Below, in pieces: positions 26,615-34,348 of a stretch of DNA of 64,000 nt. The translations under genes and the position numbers were made by a program. Numbering within the stretch: the stretch's first letter is position 1; each line of letters opens with the position of its first letter. The notes beneath the pieces are model-generated. The model ran no database searches and was not told the DNA's origin. It saw nothing but the letters and a program-made list of their open reading frames with translations. This stretch comes from Planctomycetales bacterium. Lineage in GTDB: Bacteria > Planctomycetota > Planctomycetia > Planctomycetales > Planctomycetaceae. Location: the NCBI GenBank assembly GCA_028285345.1, contig JANQPT010000061.1, positions 241,511 to 305,510 of the forward strand, read 5' to 3'.

Positions 26615-28129
26615 ATGAGCGACGGGCCGAATCAAACAGAAATTGTGGACGTGGCGCGGACGGCGGATCCGTCACGCGGCAGTTTTGCCACCAACTTCGG
26701 ATTCATCATGGCGGCGGTGGGCAGCGCCGTCGGGCTGGGAAATATCTGGAAGTTTCCCTACATCACCGGTGAATACGGCGGCGGTGCTTTTGTACTGGTC
26801 TATCTGGGCTGCATTGCGGTCGTGGGCATGCCGCTGATGTACGCCGAATTGATCATTGGTCGCCGGGGCGGGAGCGATATCCTGGGAGCGATGCGCAACC
26901 TGGCTCCGCCGGGAAGCGCTGCTGGGCGGTTGTTGAGTTATCTCACCGGCGGCATGGCGGTCGCATCGGGATTTTTGATTTTGTCGTTTTACTCGGTGGT
27001 GGCGGGCTGGGCACTCCATTTCGTCGCCGTGTCGCTGGGAGTCATGCCCGACGCAACCTTGGGAGCCGACGGGACGTTCAAGGCCGTTTCCGGCAGCAAA
27101 TCATTGTCGACTATCTGGCATACCGTGTTCATGATCCTGACGATGACCGTTGTTGCAGGCGGGATTCATCGCGGTATCGAGAGGCTGTGTAAAATCTTGA
27201 TGCCGGTGCTGATGCTGATGCTGGTCGTGTTATTGTGCTACGTCGGATATACGGGCGGACTCGGCCAATCGATGACGTTTCTCTTCGAGCCCGACTTCAG
27301 CAAATTGACGACCGCTGCCGTCTTGGAGGCGCTGGGTCACGCGTTCTTTACGCTCTCCTTGGGAATGGGGGCGATGGTAACTTACGGATCGTATCTGAAG
27401 AGTGAGCAGCACGTGATCCGCGACGGTGTCGCCATTGCGTTCTTGGACACGTTGATCGCGCTGATGGCCGGGGCGGTCCTGTTCGCGATCGTATTCAGTG
27501 CCGGGCTGGAACCAGAGGCGGGGCCGGGATTGCTGTTTATCACACTGCCGAAGCTGTTTGTCGAAATGCCCTTCGGTGTCATCGTTTCGACCGGTTTCTT
27601 CCTGCTGGTCGTTTTCGCCGCTTGGTCCTCGGCTGTATCGTTATTGGAGGTCGTCGTTGCGTACTTCGTTGACGAGTGGAAGTTCCCGCGCACGCATGCG
27701 ACGTGGATTTTCGGCGGCTTGGTGTGGGCGTTAGGAATTGCCTCTGCCTGCAGCGGCGATGTGTTTGACTTTCTCGACAATGTCACTACACGTTACATGC
27801 TTCCGCTCGGCGGGCTGGCGATTGCGATTTTCGCGGGTTGGTTCTTGTCGGAAAAAGATCAGGTGAGCGGGTTTGTGGGATACGGCAAGATTGGGAAAGT
27901 ATTGGAGTTCCTGTGGCTCGTCACGATTCGCTACATTACGCCCTTCTTGATTGTGGTGGTCATTCTCTCCAAAACCGGAGCACTGGATGGCGTGCTCAAA
28001 GAGACGCCTCCGGAACAGGCAGAGCCGGCGGTCGAGTCGGTCGAATCCGGTGAGTCCGGTGAGTCGGGTGAGTCGGGTGAGTCGGGTGAGTCGGGTGAGT
28101 CGGGTGAGTCGGGTGAGTTGGCAGATTAG
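26615..28129 (+). CDS. Sodium-dependent transporter of the neurotransmitter:sodium symporter family
   Basis: The 504-residue protein has the SNF signature GSAVGLGNIWKFPYITGEYGGGAFVLVY near 36-63, with the sodium- and substrate-binding first helix, and about 12 membrane segments. Bacterial relatives include LeuT-type amino-acid carriers; the substrate is not predictable here. AAAGGGG precedes the ATG. The C-terminal tail after the last helix is a low-complexity Glu-Ser-Gly repeat encoded by a minisatellite. Divergent from the helicase gene with a 269-base gap. Confidence 0.93.
   Translation: MSDGPNQTEIVDVARTADPSRGSFATNFGFIMAAVGSAVGLGNIWKFPYITGEYGGGAFVLVYLGCIAVVGMPLMYAELIIGRRGGSDILGAMRNLAPPGSAAGRLLSYLTGGMAVASGFLILSFYSVVAGWALHFVAVSLGVMPDATLGADGTFKAVSGSKSLSTIWHTVFMILTMTVVAGGIHRGIERLCKILMPVLMLMLVVLLCYVGYTGGLGQSMTFLFEPDFSKLTTAAVLEALGHAFFTLSLGMGAMVTYGSYLKSEQHVIRDGVAIAFLDTLIALMAGAVLFAIVFSAGLEPEAGPGLLFITLPKLFVEMPFGVIVSTGFFLLVVFAAWSSAVSLLEVVVAYFVDEWKFPRTHATWIFGGLVWALGIASACSGDVFDFLDNVTTRYMLPLGGLAIAIFAGWFLSEKDQVSGFVGYGKIGKVLEFLWLVTIRYITPFLIVVVILSKTGALDGVLKETPPEQAEPAVESVESGESGESGESGESGESGESGESGELAD
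28043..28114 (+). repeat. In-frame 9-bp minisatellite (Glu-Ser-Gly repeat)
   Basis: Eight units of nine bases encode Glu-Ser-Gly; the last six (28061-28114) are identical GAGTCGGGT. It is in the cytoplasmic tail of the transporter, so changes in copy number keep the frame. Confidence 0.9.
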
Positions 28130-28206
28130 CCTTCTCCCGCCGTGGGGAGGCGTCCGGATTGCTGGACGATCACGCGATCTCTGAAAAACAGAATCTGGAA
28201 TCGTAA

Positions 28207-29328
28207 ATGAAATCTCACCGGCGTCACCTATTGCCGCGTTTGGTTCTCACGGCGGTGCTTCTGCCATCGATAGTTCGCGCTGACGAACCGGCCAAAGAAG
28301 CATCGATTCAACACCGCATCGATGCGAACTTCGCGCAACTCGCCGGGGCGAATCGCCCGAGCCTGCTGTGGAACGCGGCGACCGTTGCCGAACATGAGGC
28401 GTGGCGAGTGCAATTCGGCAAGACGATGAAACAACTCCTCGGCCGGATGCCGCAGCATGTGCCGCTTGAGGTGAAGTGGGTGTCGGAGAAAAAGTTCGAC
28501 AACTTCACGCGGCACAAGATCTACGTCCGCTCGGAAGAGGCGTATTGGGTGCCGGTATTTTACTTCGTGCCGCACAAACGGGCCGAGAAAACGCCGGCGA
28601 TTGTCTGCCTGCACGGGCACAGTGGGATTAATCCGTATATCGGCGAGGGCAAGACTGAGTCGGCGCGGAAAAAGACGGCCGAATTGTCGCTCGACTACGC
28701 GGTCTATTTTGCCGAGCATGGCTACGTAACTGCGGCAATTGTGGTGCGGGGCTGGAATGAAACCTCCGGCGATCAAGATCCCGGCGTGAAGCATGTCAAA
28801 CGAAGTTGTCGTCAAGTGACGATGAATTCATTTCTATTGGGCATGACGCCGCAAGGGCTGCGGTGTTGGGATGCGATGCGGGTGATCGACTTTTTGCAGA
28901 CCCGCGACGAGGTCGACTCCGACCGCATTGGCGTGGCGGGCCTCTCAGGCGGCGGGACGCTGGCGATGTATCTGCCGATTCTCGACGAGCGGGTGAAACT
29001 GGTGATGATCGCCGGCGCATTTTCGTCGTACCGCACGTCGATCTATGCCATGCCGCATTGCATCTGCAACTGCCTTCCGGGGGTGATGCAACATGGTGAC
29101 ATGGCCGAAGTGGTTGCACTCTATGCACCGCGACCGGTGCTGTTGATCAACGGCATCCACGATCCGATTTTTCCGGTGGCCGAAGCTCGCGAGGGATTCT
29201 CAAAGTTGCAGCGCGTCTACGAACTGCTCGGCCACAGCGACCGCATCGACGCCGACTTTTTCGACGGCCCGCACGCGTGGTCGAACAACAAGACGCTGAC
29301 GTTCTTAGCGACACATTTTGGACAATAG
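28207..29328 (+). CDS. Secreted alpha/beta hydrolase (dienelactone-hydrolase / acetyl-xylan-esterase-like)
   Basis: A 373-residue protein with a signal peptide (LLPRLVLTAVLLPSIVRA). The hydrolase core has LHGHSG for the oxyanion region, GLSGGGT with the nucleophile Ser near 247, a late Asp in GIHDPIFPV and a His in GPHAWSN. This is the abhydrolase_7-type pattern common in planctomycete glycan-degradation genes, where such enzymes deacylate sugars; that role is inferred. It is followed 82 bases later by an iron-dependent dehydrogenase gene, possibly in the same transcript. Confidence 0.82.
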   Translation: MKSHRRHLLPRLVLTAVLLPSIVRADEPAKEASIQHRIDANFAQLAGANRPSLLWNAATVAEHEAWRVQFGKTMKQLLGRMPQHVPLEVKWVSEKKFDNFTRHKIYVRSEEAYWVPVFYFVPHKRAEKTPAIVCLHGHSGINPYIGEGKTESARKKTAELSLDYAVYFAEHGYVTAAIVVRGWNETSGDQDPGVKHVKRSCRQVTMNSFLLGMTPQGLRCWDAMRVIDFLQTRDEVDSDRIGVAGLSGGGTLAMYLPILDERVKLVMIAGAFSSYRTSIYAMPHCICNCLPGVMQHGDMAEVVALYAPRPVLLINGIHDPIFPVAEAREGFSKLQRVYELLGHSDRIDADFFDGPHAWSNNKTLTFLATHFGQ

Positions 29329-29410
29329 CGCGAAGCTGTTGCTGCGACTTCGCAGCGGCGCCCGCCGCGTGATACAATTCGCCTTTCGACCCCGCGGAGG
29401 TGAACCGATC

Positions 29411-30688
29411 ATGCAATACGACACCGCATTTCAAATGGCTGCTTCGAACATTCGTTTCGGAGCGGGGATCACCGGCGAGGTCGGCATGGATCTCGCCGAC
29501 ATGGGGCTTGGGCGGGTGATGCTGGTCATCGATCCTGCGCTTCTCGCACTGACAACGGGCAAGGCAGTCCTCGCGTCGCTGGAGGACAACGGCATCGGCT
29601 ATGAGGTCTTCGACCGCGTTCGCGTGGAGCCGACCGACCGCAGTTTCCGGGATGCGGCGCAGTTTGCCACCGAGGGCAAATTCGACAGCTTCGTCGCCGT
29701 CGGCGGGGGGAGCACGATCGACACCGCCAAAGCGGCAAATTTGTATGCCACCCACCCGGCCGATTTTTTTGAGTACGTCAACGCCCCCATCGGCAAAGGT
29801 CGACCGGTCCCCGGTCCATGCAAGCCGCTGATCGCGATCCCCACCACCGCCGGGACCGGCAGCGAAACGACTGGCGTCGCCATCTTCGATTTCGTCGAGC
29901 AAAAAGCCAAAACCGGAATTGCGCACCGCTACCTCAAGCCGACTTTGGGCATTGTCGATCCCGACAACACTAAAACGTTGCCGCCAGCGGTTGCGGCGTC
30001 GGCAGGATTGGATGTGCTCTGCCACGCGATGGAATCCTACACGGCGATCCCCTTCACCGCCCGCCCCAAGCCCACCCGGCCCATCGAGCGGCCCGCCTAT
30101 CAGGGGAACAATCCGATCAGCGACCTGTGGTCAATGCGGGCGCTGGAAATCTGCCGCGAGTCGCTGCTCCAAGCCGTAGCACATCCTGACGACGATCACG
30201 CCCGCGGCCAAATGATCCTGGCGGCGGCACTAGCAGGGATCGGCTTCGGCAACGCGGGTGTCCATTTGCCGCATGGCATGTCCTATCCTGTGGCGGGCAT
30301 GGTCCGCGACTACACGCCACCGGGCTATGAGACCGACCACCCGATGGTCCCGCACGGGATGTCGGTGATTCTGAACGCACCGGCGGTCGTCCGCTTCACC
30401 GCTTCAGCCTGTCCGAAACGTCATCTACAAGTCGCCGCCGCGCTGGGAGCCGATGTCAGCAATGCTGACGAACGTTTTGCGGGCGAAATCCTGGCCGATC
30501 AAATTATCGAATACATGCAAAAACTCAACATGCCAAACGGACTGCAAGCAGTCGGCTACACCGACGCCGACATCCCCCAACTCGTCGCGGGCACACTCCC
30601 ACAACATCGCGTGACGAAGCTCTCGCCCAAACCGGCCGGCGAAGCGGAGCTGACGGCGCTGTTTATGGATTCGCTGGAGATTTGGTGA
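29411..30688 (+). CDS. Iron-dependent alcohol dehydrogenase, hydroxyacid-oxoacid transhydrogenase-like
   Basis: ATG at 29411 follows GGAGGTGAA; an in-frame start further upstream overlaps the previous gene and is unlikely. The 425-residue product has GGGSTIDTAKAANL for NAD(P) binding, TTAGTGSETTGVAIFD, and metal ligands in ASAGLDVLCHAMESY, GVHLPHGMSYPVAG and PHGMSV. The sequence TARPKPTRPIERPAYQGNNPISD is, to my recollection, typical of ADHFE1-type hydroxyacid-oxoacid transhydrogenases, which swap hydride between 4-hydroxybutyrate and 2-oxoglutarate. Its last 74 bases are repeated at 31150-31223. Confidence 0.88.
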   Translation: MQYDTAFQMAASNIRFGAGITGEVGMDLADMGLGRVMLVIDPALLALTTGKAVLASLEDNGIGYEVFDRVRVEPTDRSFRDAAQFATEGKFDSFVAVGGGSTIDTAKAANLYATHPADFFEYVNAPIGKGRPVPGPCKPLIAIPTTAGTGSETTGVAIFDFVEQKAKTGIAHRYLKPTLGIVDPDNTKTLPPAVAASAGLDVLCHAMESYTAIPFTARPKPTRPIERPAYQGNNPISDLWSMRALEICRESLLQAVAHPDDDHARGQMILAAALAGIGFGNAGVHLPHGMSYPVAGMVRDYTPPGYETDHPMVPHGMSVILNAPAVVRFTASACPKRHLQVAAALGADVSNADERFAGEILADQIIEYMQKLNMPNGLQAVGYTDADIPQLVAGTLPQHRVTKLSPKPAGEAELTALFMDSLEIW

Positions 30689-30751
30689 GTTGATCTAATA
30701 CTTGGAACGCAATACCAATGCAAAGTCCATTTTTTGATCAGGAGCGAATTG

Positions 30752-31021
30752 ATGGGCGATCTCTTCAAACTGTTCAAGTTTGTCAGAATGTTTTTCGAGA
30801 AGGACTGGTCGGAGAAGGGGACACTCAAGCGAGGACTGATCACTGGCGCTATTGGGGCCGCTCTCGGATTATTCTTGGGGTTTTGGACTTCATTTACGGG
30901 TGCTCAGGCAGCAGGAGGCAATCCTCTGATTCCGACGATTGCTGTTTCAGGCGTCCTTGGAATTGTATTCTTCCTAGCGGGTTTGCTCGCATCGCCGGCC
31001 GACAAACAGGACGATCGCTAG
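30752..31021 (+). CDS. Small two-helix membrane protein
   Basis: ATG at 30752 follows AGGAG. The 89-residue product has an amphipathic N-terminus (LFKLFKFVRMFFEKDW), then two Gly-rich membrane segments (LITGAIGAALGLFLGFWTSF and LIPTIAVSGVLGIVFFLAGLLA). Function unknown. It lies between the two copies of the 74-bp repeat, so it may have been brought in or may be lost by recombination between them. Confidence 0.6.
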   Translation: MGDLFKLFKFVRMFFEKDWSEKGTLKRGLITGAIGAALGLFLGFWTSFTGAQAAGGNPLIPTIAVSGVLGIVFFLAGLLASPADKQDDR

Positions 31022-31149
31022 CATAGCGTTTCCACACCGAGAACCTTTCCAATTTGAGGCTGCGAGAAACGTGCTCGCACGCGAGGTCCTTAACGACGAT
31101 CGACGCTAGATTCAAGTTTCAACGTCTCATATTGCACGCCTTCGCGCTC

Positions 31150-31223
31150 GAAGCTCTCCCCCAAACTGGCCGGCGAAGCGGAGCTGACGGCGCTGTTTAT
31201 GGATTCGCTGGAGATTTGGTGAG
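31150..31223 (+). pseudogene. Remnant copy of the 3' end of the dehydrogenase gene
   Basis: Matches 30616-30689, the last 24 codons plus stop of the dehydrogenase, with two mismatches over 74 bases. No start or upstream coding sequence remains beyond a short TTCGCG similarity. It is in direct orientation, about 534 bases downstream of the original. Confidence 0.85.
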
Positions 31224-31292
31224 CGAAACAGAAATGGCGAACGACAAATTGCCGTTCGCCATCGTTTTCTGTTCTGTTGCAGTAGATCAAAT

Positions 31293-32480
31293 TCACTTTG
31301 ACGCTGCCGGTTTCACGGTCTCGCCGTCGCGGATCGTCAAATCGCCGAAGATCGCGCGATAGTTTTTCTTACCTTTCGGCGTCCACCAGCAGACGATCTT
31401 CTGACTCTCTCCAAATTTGACGTTTTCGCCGACATACTCTACTTTTTGCATATTCAGGAACATCAGTGCCAACGTCAGAGTATAGGTTTCTTGCAGACTG
31501 CCAGGTTGGCCGGGCGGTTTTGTGTTTTTGCCCCACAGTTTCGTCAGCGTGGTGAGTTCTAAATCTGCGGGAAACTTGCCGTCGTTGGCTTCAACAAGTT
31601 TGCGGAGTATGACCACCAGTTCTTTTTCGCTCGGCTCGCGGGCTTGTAACTCCTCGGTCACTTGATAGCCAACAGGCGGGGTTAAGCTGAACAGGCTCTG
31701 ATTCAATTTCGCATCCAACACGAAATCGTCAGCGACCATCGTCATTGGCTGGCCCAAAAACTCCATTTGTGCTTCCATTCGCAGGGGATCACCACTCTGC
31801 TGATCGATCCAAATCTTGTACGGCTGGTCATCTTTTTTCACCTGGAATCCGAAGGCACTCTTGCCGTCGATCATCTTCGGCCCTAAATCTTCCTTGGAAT
31901 GATCCTGGGCGGATTTCAGCCAATCGATAAACTCGACTACGTTCAGCCCCTGCTTCGGCAGACCTTCTGCGGAACTGATTCGAATCGCCCGCTTCTGCTG
32001 TGGCAGCAAGGCCAATCCGGCCGATTTTTGCTGATCGAAGATACTGATCGATTCCATGTTGTCTCCAAATTGCATTTGCATCCTGACAAGGCCGGGCGAC
32101 GCCATCGACTGCCGCATGACAACTTTGGGCTTCCCTTTCTGTTCGACCGTACAGCGAAATGAAATCGTCCTCGATTCGCGGATCTTTCGCAGCGTATCGG
32201 CCAACGTCGGATTTGCGGACCGGTCGATGATCAATAACGCAAGCCCTACGATGCCGACGACTAACGCGGCGGATAGGCTGGCATAGCGTGTGATGCGTAT
32301 CATGGTTTCTCTCCTACGGGAAGTGTGGTGGATTTCTAGCGGAGATTCGTGGGTAGTTAACTGCGCGACGGTTGAATTGATCAGTTCCGCTGACGGTCCC
32401 GCGGGAATCGGGCAATCGCGCAACTGCTGCGTCGCGTGTCGGAGCATCTCTTGATCGTTGTGATCTGGGGCATTAGACAT
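31293..32480 (-). CDS. Membrane-anchored LolA-like protein encoded with an ECF sigma factor
   Basis: A 395-residue product with a 60-residue cytoplasmic N-terminus, one membrane helix (YASLSAALVVGIVGLALLI, about 66-84) and a large periplasmic part. Residues about 93-265 resemble LolA/outer-membrane lipoprotein-sorting beta-barrel folds (TLRKIRESRTISFRCTVEQKG). It starts 43 bases after the sigma-factor stop on the same strand, the usual place for an anti-sigma factor. The N-terminus lacks a zinc-binding HxxxCxxC, so classical ZAS anti-sigma action is doubtful. A signalling partner role is inferred from context. Confidence 0.72.
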   Translation of the reverse strand: MSNAPDHNDQEMLRHATQQLRDCPIPAGPSAELINSTVAQLTTHESPLEIHHTSRRRETMIRITRYASLSAALVVGIVGLALLIIDRSANPTLADTLRKIRESRTISFRCTVEQKGKPKVVMRQSMASPGLVRMQMQFGDNMESISIFDQQKSAGLALLPQQKRAIRISSAEGLPKQGLNVVEFIDWLKSAQDHSKEDLGPKMIDGKSAFGFQVKKDDQPYKIWIDQQSGDPLRMEAQMEFLGQPMTMVADDFVLDAKLNQSLFSLTPPVGYQVTEELQAREPSEKELVVILRKLVEANDGKFPADLELTTLTKLWGKNTKPPGQPGSLQETYTLTLALMFLNMQKVEYVGENVKFGESQKIVCWWTPKGKKNYRAIFGDLTIRDGETVKPAASK

Positions 32481-32523
32481 GTCGGTGTTCCGCAGGTCGT
32501 AAAAGAATTTGGCTGCTCAGGTT

Positions 32524-33057
32524 CTAAAAACGTCCGTCTGGTGCAAAGGCACGCAGATGTTTCTGCAATTGTTGTTTGGCGCGATTCAGCAATACTCCCA
32601 CATGATTGACGGAGATTCCGAGTGATTCGGCGATTTCTGCATAGGTCTGTTCCTCAAGGCACGCCAGGCAGAAAACGTCCGCCTGGCGATCGTCGAGCTT
32701 AGTGATCGCTTGACGTAATGACTCTGAGAATTCACCGTATTCCACCGCGACATCCGGAGGCTGGTGGATCGGGTCGGCGATCGCCGGTTCGATCGGCAAA
32801 CTCGTCGTCAGTTGCTTTCGATAACGCTGTCGCAATCGGTCCAAGGCCCGGGCGGTCGCAATTTTCTTGAGAAATCCCGGCCAGTTCTTGACGGTTCGAT
32901 TCTCTGCAGCATCGAGAGCGGAGACAAAAGTTCGCTGAAAACAATCCTCAGCATCCGCCTGATGGTTGAGCAGTCGATAGACCGTCTTCCACACAATCGG
33001 CCCATGTTTCTCAACGATGCTCGTCCAGTTTGGCATGTGTTCTGCTTTGTGCTTCAA
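32524..33057 (-). CDS. ECF-type RNA polymerase sigma factor
   Basis: A 177-residue protein with region 2 (VWKTVYRLLNHQADAEDCFQRTFVSAL, FLKKIATARALDRLRQRYRK) and region 4 (LDDRQADVFCLACLEEQTYAEIAESLGISVNHVGVLLNRAKQQLQKHL, with a helix-turn-helix). An ATG seven codons in (MPNWTSIVEKHG) is an alternative start. It directs polymerase to a specific regulon, presumably including its own operon. The membrane protein downstream is its likely regulator. Confidence 0.9.
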   Translation of the reverse strand: MKHKAEHMPNWTSIVEKHGPIVWKTVYRLLNHQADAEDCFQRTFVSALDAAENRTVKNWPGFLKKIATARALDRLRQRYRKQLTTSLPIEPAIADPIHQPPDVAVEYGEFSESLRQAITKLDDRQADVFCLACLEEQTYAEIAESLGISVNHVGVLLNRAKQQLQKHLRAFAPDGRF

Positions 33058-33249
33058 TTCCTAAGCGACAGCAATCTGCCACATAGTCGCCAGGCGCCGC
33101 CGATTCTTACAGAGGAACTCCGAGATTTGCTCAAATCAGCGGTTGCAGATGCAAATGCGACGCCCGTGTGCGCGATTTCGTGATATTGTGCGGCAAATCT
33201 CGCCTTAAAGCTTGGTGAGCACAATGTTAACAGACGAAGGGAGGGCGTC

Positions 33250-33597
33250 ATGGTTGCCGTACGCTGGGTCGCCAGAATGACCGGACTGCTGATCGCCATG
33301 CTGGTGTTGGGCATTGCAGTCGGTCACGGAGTGAATCTCCAGGCATTCGCTGGGATCGAACTCGCCATGCTGGCAGCGCTGGCCGCGGCAGTGGCGGGCA
33401 TGCTGTTGCTTTGGAAGTGGGAAGGCAGTGGCGGGCTGCTGGTGCTCGCGGGGACGGTGGCGTTCTACGCGCTGAATCTCGCCGCCGCTGGCAAGTTCCC
33501 AGGCGGCTGGGTGTTTCCGCTTTGCTTTGTGCCGGGGGTGTTGGGGCTGGTGTGTTGGTGGAACGCGCGGAAACACGACGGCGAGCGGCGGGCGTAA
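33250..33597 (+). CDS. Small four-helix membrane protein
   Basis: The 115-residue protein starts after GGGAGGGCGTC. It has four hydrophobic segments (TGLLIAMLVLGIAVGHG, GIELAMLAALAAAVAGMLLLW, LLVLAGTVAFYAL, FPLCFVPGVLGLVCWW). Function unknown. The last codons and the TAA stop lie inside a REP element, so the repeat provides the C-terminal Gly-Glu-Arg-Arg-Ala and the stop. Confidence 0.7.
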   Translation: MVAVRWVARMTGLLIAMLVLGIAVGHGVNLQAFAGIELAMLAALAAAVAGMLLLWKWEGSGGLLVLAGTVAFYALNLAAAGKFPGGWVFPLCFVPGVLGLVCWWNARKHDGERRA

Positions 33598-33673
33598 GCC
33601 CGCCGGTTTCGTGGCATACTGTTGGATCCTCGCCAGCTGGGAACGTTACCGGCAGGCTGACGCCTGCCGCTCT
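33581..33673. repeat. Inverted pair of REP elements (right of the RAYT gene's 3' end)
   Basis: Unit 1 (33581-33611, plus) reads GAGCGGCGGGCGTAAGCCCG then CCGGT; unit 2 (33642-33673) is the same motif in inverse orientation with CGGCAGG/CCTGCCG arms. The stem bases differ between units but keep pairing. Together they form a BIME-like pair adjoining the transposase stop. Confidence 0.88.
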
Positions 33674-33678
33674 CCCAT

Positions 33679-34224
33679 TTACGCAATCGATTGATCGTGC
33701 GAGTATCCGTCGTCGATCCAAATCAAGAGTGGATTGCTTTGTGATTGGACGTACTTCACAGCGGCCATGACTGCTTGCTCTGTTGGCAGCTTTCGCGTCG
33801 AACCCGACTTCGTCCACCACTTGATTGATTCCGACATTTGGGAGTTCAGTTTTCGACTGCAATAACTCTTGAAATCACGCAAGACACTCGATGGCGATGG
33901 ATCATCGGCGACGGCGGCAATGAGATGAATGTGGCAAGACATCACTGCCGCCGCTAATAGCCGCCAATCCCGAAATCTAGCGGTTTCTTGAAATTGGGCA
34001 ACAATTAACTCCGCATGCTCTCTATTCAAGAATACAGGTTTCGATGTCATCTGGTCTTTCGCAAACGTTGCCAACGCTTCACTTGCCAACGCAAATGATT
34101 CACCGGGGCGATTATGGGGCTTGATCTGACCATCTCGGTCCCGAAACTTGCCGACGGAGCCGCGCCGGTCTCCGGGTAGCCAAGTTCCGTGTGTCGTCCA
34201 GGTTAGGAGCCAATGGCGATGCAT
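33679..34224 (-). CDS. REP-associated tyrosine transposase (RAYT, Y1/IS200-like)
   Basis: A 181-residue protein with the RAYT/Y1 pattern: WLLTWTTHGTWLPGDRRGSV near 5-24, the HUH motif CHIHL with His98 and His100, and a Tyr-containing helix DFKSYCSRKLN with the probable nucleophile Tyr121. Such proteins nick and join single-stranded DNA at REP hairpins and are considered domesticated relatives of IS200/IS605 transposases; they are usually present as one copy flanked by REPs. Exactly that arrangement is seen here, with REP pairs on both sides. Not flanked by terminal repeats of an ordinary IS. Start codon not supported by a clear ribosome site. Confidence 0.85.
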   Translation of the reverse strand: MHRHWLLTWTTHGTWLPGDRRGSVGKFRDRDGQIKPHNRPGESFALASEALATFAKDQMTSKPVFLNREHAELIVAQFQETARFRDWRLLAAAVMSCHIHLIAAVADDPSPSSVLRDFKSYCSRKLNSQMSESIKWWTKSGSTRKLPTEQAVMAAVKYVQSQSNPLLIWIDDGYSHDQSIA

Positions 34225-34241
34225 GTTCTGATCCGTCCAAC

Positions 34242-34338
34242 GCGAGCGGCAGGCGTAAGCCTGCCGGTAACGTTACTTTAAGGATCGAAGTTCACTGGTT
34301 CGGGGCGTCACCGGCGGGCTTCCGCCCGCCGCTCGCCG
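34242..34338. repeat. Inverted pair of REP elements (upstream of the RAYT gene)
   Basis: Unit 3 (34242-34275, plus) has CGGCAGG/CCTGCCG arms and ends GGTAACGTTA like unit 2; unit 4 (34307-34338, minus) has CGGCGGGC/GCCCGCCG arms like unit 1. The pair is 17 bases from the transposase start and 10 bases from the stop of pepA. Confidence 0.88.
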
Positions 34339-34348
34339 ATATTGGATT

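Noticed and set aside
28043..28114. Possible CRISPR-like tandem array
   Set aside because: Contiguous nine-base units with no spacers, in frame inside a transporter gene.
29147..30025. 292-codon minus-strand frame
   Set aside because: Antisense shadow of the esterase and dehydrogenase genes, which have clear family motifs.
33250..34338. Conventional insertion sequence around the transposase
   Set aside because: No terminal inverted repeats bounding the gene as a unit and no target duplication; REP pairs and a single RAYT explain the structure better.
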